This document shows, piece by piece, positions 43,823 to 52,790 of a stretch of DNA of 64,000 nt. Within the stretch, counting starts at the first letter, position 1. The number at the start of each line of letters is the position of its first letter. The stretch covers positions 124,001 through 188,000 of the forward strand of contig NZ_LHVO01000053.1 of assembly GCF_001269925.1 (NCBI RefSeq), in the 5' to 3' direction. The notes under the pieces are model-generated. The model saw only the letters and a program-made list of their open reading frames with translations. It did not search any database and was not told the origin of the DNA. Origin of the DNA: Pseudomonas sp. MIACH. Its GTDB lineage: Bacteria; Pseudomonadota; Gammaproteobacteria; Pseudomonadales; Pseudomonadaceae. Made by a program: the position numbers and the translations under genes.

Positions 43823-43917
43823 GAAACCTCTCGTTTTATTTTGAAAGGTCTTTATAGAATGGCCGGCCGGTCTTAAACCAATACCGAATTCCGACCGATT
43901 GATACCCAAGGATCAGG

Positions 43918-44814
43918 ATGCTCGACCTACGCAAGCTGCGTTACTTTCTGACCGTCGCCGAAGAATTGCACTTCGGTCGCGCGGCCCTGCGCCTACACCT
44001 GGCCCAGCCGCCGTTGACCCGGCAGATTTCAGCGCTGGAGGCAGAGTTGGGTTTCAAGCTGTTCGATCGCACCAGCCGCACCGTGACCCTCACCGCACAG
44101 GGCCGCTCGTTCCTGCCCTACGCACGTGGCGTGTTGGAACAGGTGGAGTTGGCTCAGGTGATTGCCGGGAAGTTGGCAGCAGGGACAGCGGGTCAACTGG
44201 CCTTGGGCTACGTCAGCTCGATTGCCCTGTCGGACCTGTTCAGCCAGTCAATCCAGGCCTTTGCCCAGCGCTTTCCCGATGTGCAACTGACCCTGGTGGA
44301 ATGCGCCTCCGGCAGCCTCGGTGCGCAAGTCGCCGACGGGCGACTGGATATCGGCTTGAGCCGGCTGTTGCCACAAAGCGAGGAGGTGCAAGCGCTGTCG
44401 TTGGGCGAGGAACGCTTGGTGGCAGCGGTGTCGAGTGACAGCCCGCTGGCCAGCCAGACCGACATCAGCCTGGCGCAGCTCAGTGCCTATCCTTTGATTC
44501 TGTTTCCAGCGGATTACGGCTCGGGACTGAACCAGTCCATCGAGCAGCTTTACCGCCACCACGGCGTGCCACTGCATGCCGGACCGACCGGACGACAGAT
44601 CACCTCGATCATTGCGCTGGTAGCCGCCGGGCAAGGGGTGGCGCTGGTGCCGGCCTGCACCCGGAGTTTGATGAACAAGGGCGTGACTTATCGGCCTTTG
44701 GTGGAGGCGGATGCGTGTGCGCCGTTGTTGGTGTTGACGCCGACCGAAAGACAAAGTGTGTTGATTGACGCGTTTCTTGCCGTTATCGAAGAGGCATTAC
44801 ACATCCGGCAATGA
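43918..44814 (+). CDS. LysR-family transcriptional regulator
   Basis: A 298-residue LysR protein: N-terminal winged helix (MLDLRKLRYFLTVAEELHFG, then AALRLHLAQPPLTRQISALE), a linker helix and a periplasmic-binding-like effector domain. It is of the CynR/BenM-like type (AEELHFGRAA). Divergent from two MFS genes, so probably their regulator. Confidence 0.92.
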   Translation: MLDLRKLRYFLTVAEELHFGRAALRLHLAQPPLTRQISALEAELGFKLFDRTSRTVTLTAQGRSFLPYARGVLEQVELAQVIAGKLAAGTAGQLALGYVSSIALSDLFSQSIQAFAQRFPDVQLTLVECASGSLGAQVADGRLDIGLSRLLPQSEEVQALSLGEERLVAAVSSDSPLASQTDISLAQLSAYPLILFPADYGSGLNQSIEQLYRHHGVPLHAGPTGRQITSIIALVAAGQGVALVPACTRSLMNKGVTYRPLVEADACAPLLVLTPTERQSVLIDAFLAVIEEALHIRQ

Positions 44815-44920
44815 CCCGAAAAACCTCGCAATACCTCCCCGCAGCGCCGATCCCACTCGCTCTTACACTGCATTCACCATCTGCCGAAATACCGGTCATC
44901 GAAGACTGGTAGGTAGAGTG

Positions 44921-44948
44921 TTGATAATTTATTTTCAGTGGTTATAGT
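44921..44948 (+). promoter_or_regulatory. Candidate sigma-70 promoter of hicAB
   Basis: TTGATA (44921-44926), a 16-bp spacer and TATAGT (44943-44948), 31 bp upstream of the hicA start codon. Confidence 0.5.
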
Positions 44949-44978
44949 CACCACCAACACACACCACAAGGAGGTGCT

Positions 44979-45161
44979 GTGGATAGCCGATACTTGATAG
45001 GTCACATCGTCGCAGACGGCTGGTACCTGGTGCGCATCAGAGGCAGTCATCACCACTTCAAGCACCCGACGAAGCCTGGCTTGGTGACGATCCCCCATCC
45101 AAAGAAAGACCTGTTGGACAAGACCGCCAAGAGCATTTTGAAACAAGCTCTGTTGAGTTAA
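44979..45161 (+). CDS. hicA: HicA-family mRNA interferase toxin
   Basis: A 60-residue toxin using a GTG start with a perfect AAGGAGG 6-7 nt upstream. The double-stranded-RNA-binding-like fold is indicated by LIGHIVADGWYLVRIRGSHH followed by FKHPTKPGLVTIPHP, with the catalytic histidine in GSHHH. HicA cleaves mRNA and is blocked by HicB, encoded 22 bp downstream. Confidence 0.93.
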   Translation: MDSRYLIGHIVADGWYLVRIRGSHHHFKHPTKPGLVTIPHPKKDLLDKTAKSILKQALLS

Positions 45162-45183
45162 TCGTCCCTGGAGGACAACGAAC

Positions 45184-45594
45184 ATGCTGTACCCCATCGC
45201 AATTTCAACCGGCGACCAAGACCACGCCTGGGGTGTGGAAGTCCCGGATATTCCCGGTTGCTACTCTGCCGGTGACGACCTGGACGACGCCATGGCCATG
45301 GCGCGTGAAGCCATCGAAGGGCACTTCGAAATCCTCGCGGAAGACGGCGCGCCGATCCCGAGCGCCCAGAAGGTCACCGTTCATGCAGCCAACCCTCAGT
45401 ACGCCGGCTGCACTTGGGCGGTTGTAGACATCGATGTCACCAAGTACCTGGGCAAGGCGCAAAAACTCAACATCACGTTGCCGGGCTACCTGCTCAACCG
45501 CATTGATGAATATGTACTGCACCACCCGGAGGAAAAAAGCCGCTCGGGCTTCCTCGCGTCGGCGGCGCTTAAAGTGCTGCAACAGGATCGGTAG
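45184..45594 (+). CDS. hicB: HicB-family antitoxin
   Basis: A 136-residue antitoxin. The N-terminal partially degraded RNase-H-like domain (WGVEVPDIPGCYSAGDDLDD, then AMAREAIEGHFEILAEDG) masks HicA. The C-terminus (LNITLPGYLLNRIDEYVLHH) is a ribbon-helix-helix-type DNA-binding segment used for autorepression. Confidence 0.94.
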   Translation: MLYPIAISTGDQDHAWGVEVPDIPGCYSAGDDLDDAMAMAREAIEGHFEILAEDGAPIPSAQKVTVHAANPQYAGCTWAVVDIDVTKYLGKAQKLNITLPGYLLNRIDEYVLHHPEEKSRSGFLASAALKVLQQDR

Positions 45595-45682
45595 CGGCAA
45601 CGGGAGCAAAGTCTGAATGCGGCACTGCATCCATAGCGTGATGATGTCGCTTCATTCAGCTTGCAACCCCAGGGTTATTACC

Positions 45683-46024
45683 ATGATTGAACCCAAACAA
45701 CGCACAGCCACACCTGTACTGCGCCAAGTGCTCGGCTGGGTGCTGGTGTTGCCACTGCTGGTCGCACTGGTGCGGCTGCCGTATCCCTTCGGGCTGGGGC
45801 TGGCGCTCGGATCGATCGCCGCGTCCATCTACGGCGTAGGGTTTGCCAGGCGCCATGCCAGCCGAGGCGTGACCGTATTCGCTGCAATCGTCACGCTGTT
45901 CAATCTGATTTCCCTGGTCGCCATCGGGGAGGCCTCAGTCATCATGGGGCTCTACAGGATTTCCTGGTTCTACTGGTACCCGTACTATTCCAACTGGGTT
46001 TACTGGAATGTCCAGGGCCAGTGA
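45683..46024 (+). CDS. Small hypothetical membrane protein
   Basis: A 113-residue protein starting at the ATG at 45683 (MIEPKQRTATPVLRQ). Three hydrophobic segments (about 14-34, 36-52, 62-85) and an aromatic C-terminus (WFYWYPYYSNWVYW). Not recognised. It lies downstream of hicAB but with an 88-bp gap, so linkage is uncertain. Confidence 0.6.
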   Translation: MIEPKQRTATPVLRQVLGWVLVLPLLVALVRLPYPFGLGLALGSIAASIYGVGFARRHASRGVTVFAAIVTLFNLISLVAIGEASVIMGLYRISWFYWYPYYSNWVYWNVQGQ

Positions 46025-46116
46025 GAATTCAACCGCAAGAAACGTAGTGTTCAGTCCGGCGGATGGCAATACCGTAGGCCTGTAGCGTTTAACAACTGCC
46101 CTCGAGGAGCCCGCTC

Positions 46117-46617
46117 ATGCCTTACGAATACAAGCTCATGCCCTCCCCTGTCGGTGAGCTCACCCTGGTGGCGCGCGATGGCAAGCTCAGCGCCATCCTG
46201 TGGGAAGTCGAACGCGCCAACCGTGTGCGCCTGGGTGAATTGCACGAAGCCAACAACAGCCCGGTGCTGTTGGAAACCGAGCGCCAGTTGAAGGAGTATT
46301 TCGCCGGCACCCGCAATCAGTTCGAGCTGGAGCTGGACTTCACCGGTACCGACTTTCAGAAGCAAGTCTGGCAGGCGCTACTGACTATTCCCTTTGGCGA
46401 AACCCGCAGTTACAGCGAGATCGCCCGGCAGATCGGCAACCCAAAAGCCGTACGCGCCGTAGGGGCAGCCAATGGTCGTAACCCCATCTCGATCGTTGCA
46501 CCCTGCCATCGGGTCATTGGCGCCTCGGGCGGGCTGACCGGGTTTGCCGGGGGGCTGGAAGCCAAGCAGTATTTGCTCGCGCTGGAGGGCACCGGCCAGG
46601 CGCAACTGGCGTTTTAA
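46117..46617 (+). CDS. ogt: Methylated-DNA--protein-cysteine methyltransferase
   Basis: A 166-residue suicide repair protein removing alkyl groups from O6-alkylguanine. The acceptor cysteine is in IVAPCHRVIG (about residue 130), preceded by the DNA-binding FGETRSYSEIARQIG helix-turn-helix and VGAANGRNP. It has no AdaA-type domain, so the constitutive Ogt class fits. Confidence 0.93.
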   Translation: MPYEYKLMPSPVGELTLVARDGKLSAILWEVERANRVRLGELHEANNSPVLLETERQLKEYFAGTRNQFELELDFTGTDFQKQVWQALLTIPFGETRSYSEIARQIGNPKAVRAVGAANGRNPISIVAPCHRVIGASGGLTGFAGGLEAKQYLLALEGTGQAQLAF

Positions 46618-46729
46618 GCGTCTGGCGGAAAAATCGTACAATTTTGTTCAGGGCATCTTTTGTAAAAAGAAATTTCAGCGCAGCGCTGCGGTCCATTTTT
46701 TCATCACCCACCCATTAAGGAAAACGGTC

Positions 46730-47155
46730 ATGAAATTCTCCGCAGTCTCACAATCCCTGTCTCGCTGGGCAGGCAGTGCCCGGACGTTCTATGCGGCGGT
46801 CGCGTTGATTTGCCTGTGGAGCTTGAGCGGCCCTTACTTCCACTACAACGACACCTGGCAACTGATCATCAACACCTCGACCACCATCATCACCTTCCTC
46901 ATGGTGTTCCTGATCCAGAACACGCAAAACCGCGATAACGACATCCTGCACATCAAGATTGATGAATTGCTGCGGGTCTCCAAGGATGCGCAGAACGCCG
47001 TGCTGAGCCTGGATGGCCTGGATCGCAAGGAACTGGAAAAACTGCGCCAGGAATACCGCAGCATTGGCAACACCGGCACCGTGAGCCTGAACAGCAGTTG
47101 CGGCCACGCGGCCGACGACGCGGCCCCGAACAAGACCGACCTGAACCAGGCGTAA
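46730..47155 (+). CDS. Low-affinity iron permease-family membrane protein
   Basis: A 141-residue protein read from the ATG at 46730 (MKFSAVSQSLSRWAGSARTF). Two spans (about 20-38 and 48-66) and the loop LIINTSTTIITFLMVFLIQN are characteristic of PF04120. The soluble tail ends in Lys/Asp-rich sequence. Despite the family name iron transport is not established in bacteria. A terminator follows directly. Confidence 0.82.
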   Translation: MKFSAVSQSLSRWAGSARTFYAAVALICLWSLSGPYFHYNDTWQLIINTSTTIITFLMVFLIQNTQNRDNDILHIKIDELLRVSKDAQNAVLSLDGLDRKELEKLRQEYRSIGNTGTVSLNSSCGHAADDAAPNKTDLNQA

Positions 47156-47193
47156 AAAAACGGCGGTTGGATAGGATCCAACCGCCGTTTTTC
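47155..47193. terminator. Bidirectional intrinsic terminator
   Basis: AACGGCGGTTGGAT pairs with ATCCAACCGCCGTT around a 3-nt loop, with A- and T-runs on either side. It serves the iron-permease-family gene and the convergent DUF4142 gene. Confidence 0.9.
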
Positions 47194-47209
47194 ATAGCAA
47201 GAGAAGGAC

Positions 47210-47737
47210 TCAACCTTCGCCTTGATGGCCCTTACCGTAGGTCGACGCCAGGGCTCGCGCCTTTTGCAGACGCTCTTCCAGCTTGGGCAGCGTCTCATCC
47301 ACCAGTGCTTTGATTTCCGGCACATCCGAGGCCGCACCTTCGCGCTTGAACAGGGCAATGGCGTCTTCGTTTTCCTTCACTTGCTGCGCGGTGTAGGCCG
47401 CGTCGAAGGAATCGCCGTCCTTGAGTTCGGGCATCAAGGTTTCGGCCTTGTCGACGATCTTCTCCCGTGAGGCCACGGGCAGGTCGAGCTTCTTGGCGAT
47501 CGCCGCCAAGTGCTGGTTGGCCAGGGTGCGCTCGTTGATCACCTCGATGGTGTAGTCCTTGATTTCCTGGGACGAGGTTTTGGCGTGGGCCATGCGACTG
47601 GTTTCGATATCGGCCATGCCTTTGGCCGAAGCCTGCTCGATGAATTCAGCAGGCGACTGGGCGAAAGCATTGCTGGCGCCGAGGCCCAGCAGCATCGCGA
47701 AACTGGCGGTGCGTAACCGGATAGCCATGCGGCTCAT
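47210..47737 (-). CDS. DUF4142 periplasmic protein
   Basis: A 175-residue exported protein: signal peptide (cleavage after about SNAFA) then an all-helical ferritin-like DUF4142 domain (FIEQASAKGMADIETSRMAH; QEIKDYTIEVINERTLANQH). Family members are widespread, of unknown function, often stress- or envelope-associated. Monocistronic. Confidence 0.85.
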   Translation of the reverse strand: MSRMAIRLRTASFAMLLGLGASNAFAQSPAEFIEQASAKGMADIETSRMAHAKTSSQEIKDYTIEVINERTLANQHLAAIAKKLDLPVASREKIVDKAETLMPELKDGDSFDAAYTAQQVKENEDAIALFKREGAASDVPEIKALVDETLPKLEERLQKARALASTYGKGHQGEG

Positions 47738-47855
47738 GATGGGTTCCTCCAGGGCAAAAATAGGTGCGGGGGAACAGTCCCCGCCCTGAATTCGAATTTT
47801 CCGGGCGGCAAAGGTTTAGAAAAAACTTGCCCACGCGACGAACGGTCCTGGCCCG

Positions 47856-48497
47856 TCAGGCCGGTTTGCTGCCGAACAGGCCTGGCAGCGCATGGGCCAG
47901 GGCATTGATGGCGAAGCCGATAAACATCACGCCACAGAGCCTGGTGATGAGGATTTCATGGCGCTGATACACCGTGCGCACCCGCTGGGCACCGACCACG
48001 CCGATCAGGATCGCGTAGGCCAACAGGCCACCGACGAAGCTTAGGAAGATCAACGCCGGCAGCATCGACCAGGTCAGCAATTCGGCACGACTGGACAGCA
48101 ACGCTGTAAACGTCGCCACCGCGACGGGATACGCCTTGGGGTTGGTCAAGCCGAACACAATGCCGTGCCAGAATGGATGCCGCGCCGCACCCTGGGGGGC
48201 ATCACTGCTGCGACGCTGGGTGCGAATCGCGCGCCAGCCGAGCCAGAACAGGTACAGGCCACTGAGCACGCCGAGCACATCGAACGCGCTGCTGCCGACT
48301 TCCCGCGCGCCCACAATCGCGACCAACGCCGTGCTGCACCACAGCACATCGCCGAGCAAGTGCCCGCACAGAAACCCCGCCCCGGCACGACGGCCTCGAG
48401 CAGCGCCGATACCAAACACCGCCAACACCCCGGGGCCAGGCGTAATACCGTAGATAAAACCCGAAGCGAGGACGGCGAGCAGCAAGGAGGGGGTCAT
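47856..48497 (-). CDS. LysE-family amino-acid exporter
   Basis: A 213-residue membrane protein starting at the ATG at 48497 (MTPSLLLAVLASGFIYGITP). The N-terminal GITPGPGVLAVFGIGAARGR and the central GLTNPKAYPVAVATF motif are the RhtB/LysE signature. About six spans. Substrate unknown. Confidence 0.9.
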   Translation of the reverse strand: MTPSLLLAVLASGFIYGITPGPGVLAVFGIGAARGRRAGAGFLCGHLLGDVLWCSTALVAIVGAREVGSSAFDVLGVLSGLYLFWLGWRAIRTQRRSSDAPQGAARHPFWHGIVFGLTNPKAYPVAVATFTALLSSRAELLTWSMLPALIFLSFVGGLLAYAILIGVVGAQRVRTVYQRHEILITRLCGVMFIGFAINALAHALPGLFGSKPA

Positions 48498-48551
48498 GGG
48501 CGCGACTCTGACTAAGCGTGGGAAGGTGGACGGATTCTGCACGTTCCTGCG

Positions 48552-48962
48552 CTATGGGTAAAACCTCATTCCCGCATAAGGCTTGTCGCGGCAAGCCAAC
48601 AGACGCGAAGCCAGGTCGCCGACATGGGCTTCGAGCTTATGACCGTCGGGATCAAGGAAATAGAACGAAGCGCCTTCGCTGCGATTGTCGCGCCACTCTT
48701 GCACCTCGGCGGCGCGCAGACGCGAGACCAGCGCAGCGAAATCACTCGCTCCGACAGTGAACCCATAGTGGGTGTAATCGGCCCCTGGCTTCGACTCGCG
48801 TAGCGGATCAAGCGAAAGGCATAGCCATAGGCCCGGCAGTGACAAATAGGCGCCGGAGTCCCAAGTAGCCTCGAGTTTGAGTTGCAACAACCCATGGTAA
48901 AAGGTGACGCTGCGACTCACGTCGGTGACGGCCAGGGTCAAGTGGTTGAAGCCTGAGAGCAT
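48552..48962 (-). CDS. fosA: Fosfomycin-resistance glutathione transferase FosA
   Basis: A 136-residue vicinal-oxygen-chelate enzyme closely matching P. aeruginosa FosA in pattern. Metal ligands His7 (GFNHLTLAVTD), His65 (DYTHYGF) and Glu111 (DPDGHKLEAHVGDL) and catalytic Thr9 are present, as is the RSEGASFYFLDPDG stretch. It would add glutathione to fosfomycin. Chromosomal fosA is common in pseudomonads, so no recent acquisition is implied. Confidence 0.93.
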   Translation of the reverse strand: MLSGFNHLTLAVTDVSRSVTFYHGLLQLKLEATWDSGAYLSLPGLWLCLSLDPLRESKPGADYTHYGFTVGASDFAALVSRLRAAEVQEWRDNRSEGASFYFLDPDGHKLEAHVGDLASRLLACRDKPYAGMRFYP

Positions 48963-48973
48963 GTTTTTTCCTG

Positions 48974-49882
48974 TTATCTGCGGCCTTCGGACAACATACC
49001 CTGCACCTGCTCAATCAACCACTGCAATCCCGAATCCCCGCCCCGTCGCGCATGCCACGCCAGTTCGAAGGCAAACGACGGAATATGAAACGGCGGCGCC
49101 ACGGCGAGAAGATGCTGGTGATCAATATTCAGCAACCCTCGCGACGATACGGTGAGGATCAAGTCCGTGCCCTCGATCAACTGCGGCGCCACGCCCCAGT
49201 GCGGCAGGCTGATTGCCACATGCCGTCGCTCACGAATAGCCTTCAGTGCCCGCTCGATTTCCGGCGTGCCACTGCCGCGCATTTCCAGCAATACGTGGGG
49301 GCGCGACAGGTAACTGGGCAGGTCAAGCACAGCACCTTGCGGCAGGCTGTTGCGGTCTATCAGGCAGGTGTAGTGCTCTTCGAACAACGGCGTGGTGCGC
49401 AGTTCGGCGGGCATGTCTGGAAAGACGCCGGCGGCCAGGTCGATATCGCCATTGAGCACGCCCTCCACCATGCCTTCGCGACTGGCCTGGATGATCTGCA
49501 GGTCGATACCGGGCGCCTCACGCCGCAGGACACGGACCAGACCCGGCAGGAAAATCGCCGCACTGTAGTCCGACATCGCCACGCGAAACCGGCGCTTGGC
49601 CGATGCCGGGTCGAAGCGATTCGGCGCCAGCAGCGCCTGCACCTGGGCCAGTGCTTCAGCCAATGGCGCCGCCAACTCCAGGGCACGGGCCGTGGGCACT
49701 AATGTGCCGCCCTGACGCACCAGCAGCGGGTCACTCAACATATCGCGCAACCGCGCCAGCGCATGACTGACCGCAGGCTGGCTGAGGTGCAAACGCTCGG
49801 CAGCGCGGGTGACGTGTTGCTCGCTGAGCAAGGCGTCGAGGATCACCAGCAGGTTAAGGTCGATGCGGCGCAGATCATTCAT
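48974..49882 (-). CDS. LysR-family transcriptional regulator
   Basis: A 302-residue LysR protein; the start is probably the ATG at 49882 (MNDLRRIDLNLLVILDALLS), though two further in-frame ATGs lie up to 49900. HTH: VTRAAERLHLSQPAVSHALA. It is divergent from the small DMT transporter gene and 12 bp upstream of fosA on the same strand, so it may affect either. Confidence 0.9.
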   Translation of the reverse strand: MNDLRRIDLNLLVILDALLSEQHVTRAAERLHLSQPAVSHALARLRDMLSDPLLVRQGGTLVPTARALELAAPLAEALAQVQALLAPNRFDPASAKRRFRVAMSDYSAAIFLPGLVRVLRREAPGIDLQIIQASREGMVEGVLNGDIDLAAGVFPDMPAELRTTPLFEEHYTCLIDRNSLPQGAVLDLPSYLSRPHVLLEMRGSGTPEIERALKAIRERRHVAISLPHWGVAPQLIEGTDLILTVSSRGLLNIDHQHLLAVAPPFHIPSFAFELAWHARRGGDSGLQWLIEQVQGMLSEGRR

Positions 49883-49968
49883 CAGCTGCATGCTCAGCAT
49901 AAGAACTTGGAATTTAAATTTGCGTGACGAATAACCTAGAGTCCAGCAAAACCTCTGGGAGATTCGAA

Positions 49969-50457
49969 ATGACGACGTTGCATTGGGCTGGTTTGTTGCT
50001 ACTGGCAGTGATCGCCGGGGCGGTGGTGCCGTTTCAAAGTGCGATCAACGCCAACCTCGGACGCGGTCTTGGGCACCCGCTGTGGGCCACGCTGGCGTCG
50101 CTGCTGGTGAGCATCATCGTACTGCTGCCGGTGATCGTGGCGCTGCGCTTGCCGCTGCCCAGCCTCACGTTTATCACCAAGGCGCCGCTGTGGATGTGGG
50201 CAGGTGGCGCATTCGGCGTGTGCTTTATCTCGCTGGCGCTGATGCTGATGCCCAAGCTGGGCGCATCGGGGTTTATCGCCCTGGCCATGGCCGGGCAGAT
50301 TCTTGCGTCGCTGCTACTGGATCACTTCGGCCTGTTTGGGTTGGCGGAGCGCCCCCTGACAACGCCCCGAATCCTTGGCGCGTTGTTGTTGATGGGCGGC
50401 GTGGCGTTGATTCAGTTCAGCGCCACACCGGCCCGTGCGCTGACAACCGCAGGCTGA
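49969..50457 (+). CDS. DMT transporter of the YdcZ type
   Basis: A 162-residue membrane protein with about five spans, starting at the ATG at 49969 (MTTLHWAGLLLLAVIAGAVV). The pattern VPFQSAINANLGRGLGHPLW and PLWMWAGGAFGVCFI is that of PF04657. Half-size members normally pair as dimers. Divergent from the LysR gene above. Confidence 0.85.
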   Translation: MTTLHWAGLLLLAVIAGAVVPFQSAINANLGRGLGHPLWATLASLLVSIIVLLPVIVALRLPLPSLTFITKAPLWMWAGGAFGVCFISLALMLMPKLGASGFIALAMAGQILASLLLDHFGLFGLAERPLTTPRILGALLLMGGVALIQFSATPARALTTAG

Positions 50458-51789
50458 TCAAGCCTTGTCGAGGGTGCGCAGCTTTTGCGGCAGGCCCCAC
50501 AGCAGCAGCGCCGCCGCCAACAAAGCACACACGCCTATCACATAGAGCGCCGGGGTGGTGCTGCCGGTGAGGTCCTTGATCCGCCCCACCATCACCGGGC
50601 TGACAATGCCGCCGAACTGCCCGAGGGTGTTGATCACCGCAATCCCGCCCGCCGCGCCTGCGCCGGCACCGGCCAGCAACTTGGGGGGCAGGGTCCAGAA
50701 GGTCGGGATCGACGCGATGATGCCGGCGCCCAACATGCCCAGGGCGATGATCAGGAAGGTGGTGTGGTCGGCAAAGATCCCGGCACTGAAGAAGCCCACC
50801 GCGCCCAGCACCACCAGGCCGCAGACAAACTTGCGGCGCTCGCCGGTCGCGTCCGACAGCCGCCCGATCACCACCATGCTGATCGCGCCGCACACATAGG
50901 GAATCGCGGTGAGCAGGCCGATCATCACCGGGCTTTGGGTGCCGGCGCTGCGGATCAGTTGCGGCGCCCAGAAGTTGAGGCCGTAAGACGCCACTTGGAT
51001 CAGGAAGTAGATAAACCCGAGCATCAAAAAGCCGGGAATGCGGATCGCCGACAGCAACGAGCCCCCATGTGTGTTCGGCTCATGCTGGGCAATACGGCTC
51101 GACAACAGGGTCTTCTCCGCCGGCGTCAGCCAGTGCGCATCTTCGATACGGTCCTTGAGCAGGGTCAGCACCAGGAAGCCCAAGCCGATGCAGGGCAAGC
51201 CGCCGAGCAGGAACAGCCAGTGCCAGCCGCGCATCTGCAGCACGCCGTCGAGGTGTTCCAGCACCAGGCCGGAGAACGGTGCGCCCACCAGGCCCGCAAA
51301 GGCAGACGCCAGGAACAGCATCGAGGTAATGCGCCCGCGGAAGTGCTGCGGGAACCACAACGTCAGGTAATACAGCACACCGGGCGCGAAGCCCGCCTCC
51401 ATCGCGCCGATGATGAAACGCAGGCCATAGAACTGCCATTCGGCCGTGACAAACACCATGGCCGCCGTGGCCAGGCCCCACGACATCATGATCCGCGCGA
51501 TCCAGCGCCGCGCGCCGACCTTGTACAGCATCATGTTGCTTGGCACTTCAAAAATCACATACCCCACCACGAACAACCCGGCGCCCAGGCCGTAGGCGGT
51601 GTCGCTCAGGCTGAGGTCGGCTTGCAGCTGGAACTTGGCAAAACTGATGTTGATGCGGTCAAAAAACGCGAACAGGTAGCACACCATGATCAGCGGCATC
51701 AGGCGCCAGGCGACCTTGCTGACCAGGGCTTTTTCGGCATCGATTTCAGCGGCCGGGCGCGCGCCGACCTCCAACGTATTAGTGCTCAT
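50458..51789 (-). CDS. MFS transporter (ACS family, organic-acid type)
   Basis: A 443-residue 12-span transporter. The ACS-family features are clear: LMPLIMVCYLFAFFDRINIS at the start, then SDTAYGLGAGLFVVGYVIFE, and RFIIGAMEAGFAPGVLYYLT. ACS carriers import organic acids such as phthalate, tartrate or galactonate. It lies 59 bp downstream of the HMG-CoA-lyase-type gene and probably brings in that pathway's acid. Confidence 0.9.
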   Translation of the reverse strand: MSTNTLEVGARPAAEIDAEKALVSKVAWRLMPLIMVCYLFAFFDRINISFAKFQLQADLSLSDTAYGLGAGLFVVGYVIFEVPSNMMLYKVGARRWIARIMMSWGLATAAMVFVTAEWQFYGLRFIIGAMEAGFAPGVLYYLTLWFPQHFRGRITSMLFLASAFAGLVGAPFSGLVLEHLDGVLQMRGWHWLFLLGGLPCIGLGFLVLTLLKDRIEDAHWLTPAEKTLLSSRIAQHEPNTHGGSLLSAIRIPGFLMLGFIYFLIQVASYGLNFWAPQLIRSAGTQSPVMIGLLTAIPYVCGAISMVVIGRLSDATGERRKFVCGLVVLGAVGFFSAGIFADHTTFLIIALGMLGAGIIASIPTFWTLPPKLLAGAGAGAAGGIAVINTLGQFGGIVSPVMVGRIKDLTGSTTPALYVIGVCALLAAALLLWGLPQKLRTLDKA

Positions 51790-51848
51790 GGTTTCTCTCC
51801 AGCGGACTGCTCACAGGCGTCCGATTGTTTTTGTTGTCTGGTATGGCG

Positions 51849-52790
51849 TTACAAGGCGGCGATGGAGTCCGGCGGCAGATGCAGGTCGCAATTGCGCCCG
51901 GCCTTGGCTACCTGGCCGGGCAATTCATGGCCCAGCAAGGCCGGCAAGCGGCGGGACAGGTTCAGCAGGTGCGGCAGGTCGATTCCGGTGTGAATGCCGA
52001 CCTCTTCACACAGGTTGACCAGATCTTCGGTGCAGATATTGCCCGACGCCCCCGGCGCAAACGGGCACCCACCCAGCCCCCCCAGCGCTGCATCAAAGCG
52101 TCGGGCTCCAGCTTCGTAGGCGGCCAGCACGTTGCACAGGCCCAGGCCGCGGGTGTTATGGAAATGCAGGGTCAGGTCGCTGGCAGGCACGCGTTGCAGC
52201 ACGCGCTTGACCAGGCGTTCCACCTGGCGCGGGTTGGCCATCCCGGTGGTGTCGGCGAGGCTGATGCCCTGGATGCCCAGTTGCAGATACGCGTCGACCA
52301 GTTGCAGCACGCGGTCTTCATCGATCTTGCCTTCGAACGGGCAGCCAAAGGTGGTGGCGATGCTGCCATTGAGGCGTACCGGATGCCCGGCGGCAAAGCT
52401 GACGATATCGCCGAATGCCGCCAACGACGCCTCGCACCGCATGCGCATATTCGCCAGGTTGTGGGTCTGGCTGGCCGACATCACCAGGTTCAGTTCGTCG
52501 GCGCGCGACTCGACGGCACGCTGGGCGCCCTTAAGGTTAGGGATCAGCGCAACGTAGATCACACCGGCTTTACGCTCGATGCCCTGGAACACGTGTTCGC
52601 CATCGCGCAATGCAGGGATGGCCTTGGGCGACACAAAAGAACCGGCTTCGATCCGCGAAAAACCGGCCAGGGAAAGCTGGTCGATCAGGGCGATCTTGTC
52701 AGCGGTTTCAACCCAGGTCGGTTCGATTTGCAGGCCATCGCGCGGGGACACTTCCTGTACGATCAGCGGGTCGGAATAGTCAGTGATCAT
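51849..52790 (-). CDS. Hydroxymethylglutaryl-CoA lyase family enzyme
   Basis: A 313-residue TIM-barrel lyase. The N-terminal VSPRDGLQIEPTWVETADK and the C-terminal catalytic-cysteine loop GGLGGCPFAPGASGNICTED define the HMG-CoA lyase group, with ADTTGMANP in between. Such enzymes cleave 3-hydroxy-3-methylglutaryl-CoA or related 3-hydroxyacyl-CoAs. The start overlaps the CoA-transferase stop (ATGA). No leucine-degradation genes are adjacent. Confidence 0.9.
   Translation of the reverse strand: MITDYSDPLIVQEVSPRDGLQIEPTWVETADKIALIDQLSLAGFSRIEAGSFVSPKAIPALRDGEHVFQGIERKAGVIYVALIPNLKGAQRAVESRADELNLVMSASQTHNLANMRMRCEASLAAFGDIVSFAAGHPVRLNGSIATTFGCPFEGKIDEDRVLQLVDAYLQLGIQGISLADTTGMANPRQVERLVKRVLQRVPASDLTLHFHNTRGLGLCNVLAAYEAGARRFDAALGGLGGCPFAPGASGNICTEDLVNLCEEVGIHTGIDLPHLLNLSRRLPALLGHELPGQVAKAGRNCDLHLPPDSIAAL

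Noticed and set aside
50485..51993. 502-codon plus-strand frame over the ACS-family MFS gene
   Set aside because: His/Gln/Arg-rich shadow without motifs; the minus-strand MFS protein is clearly real.
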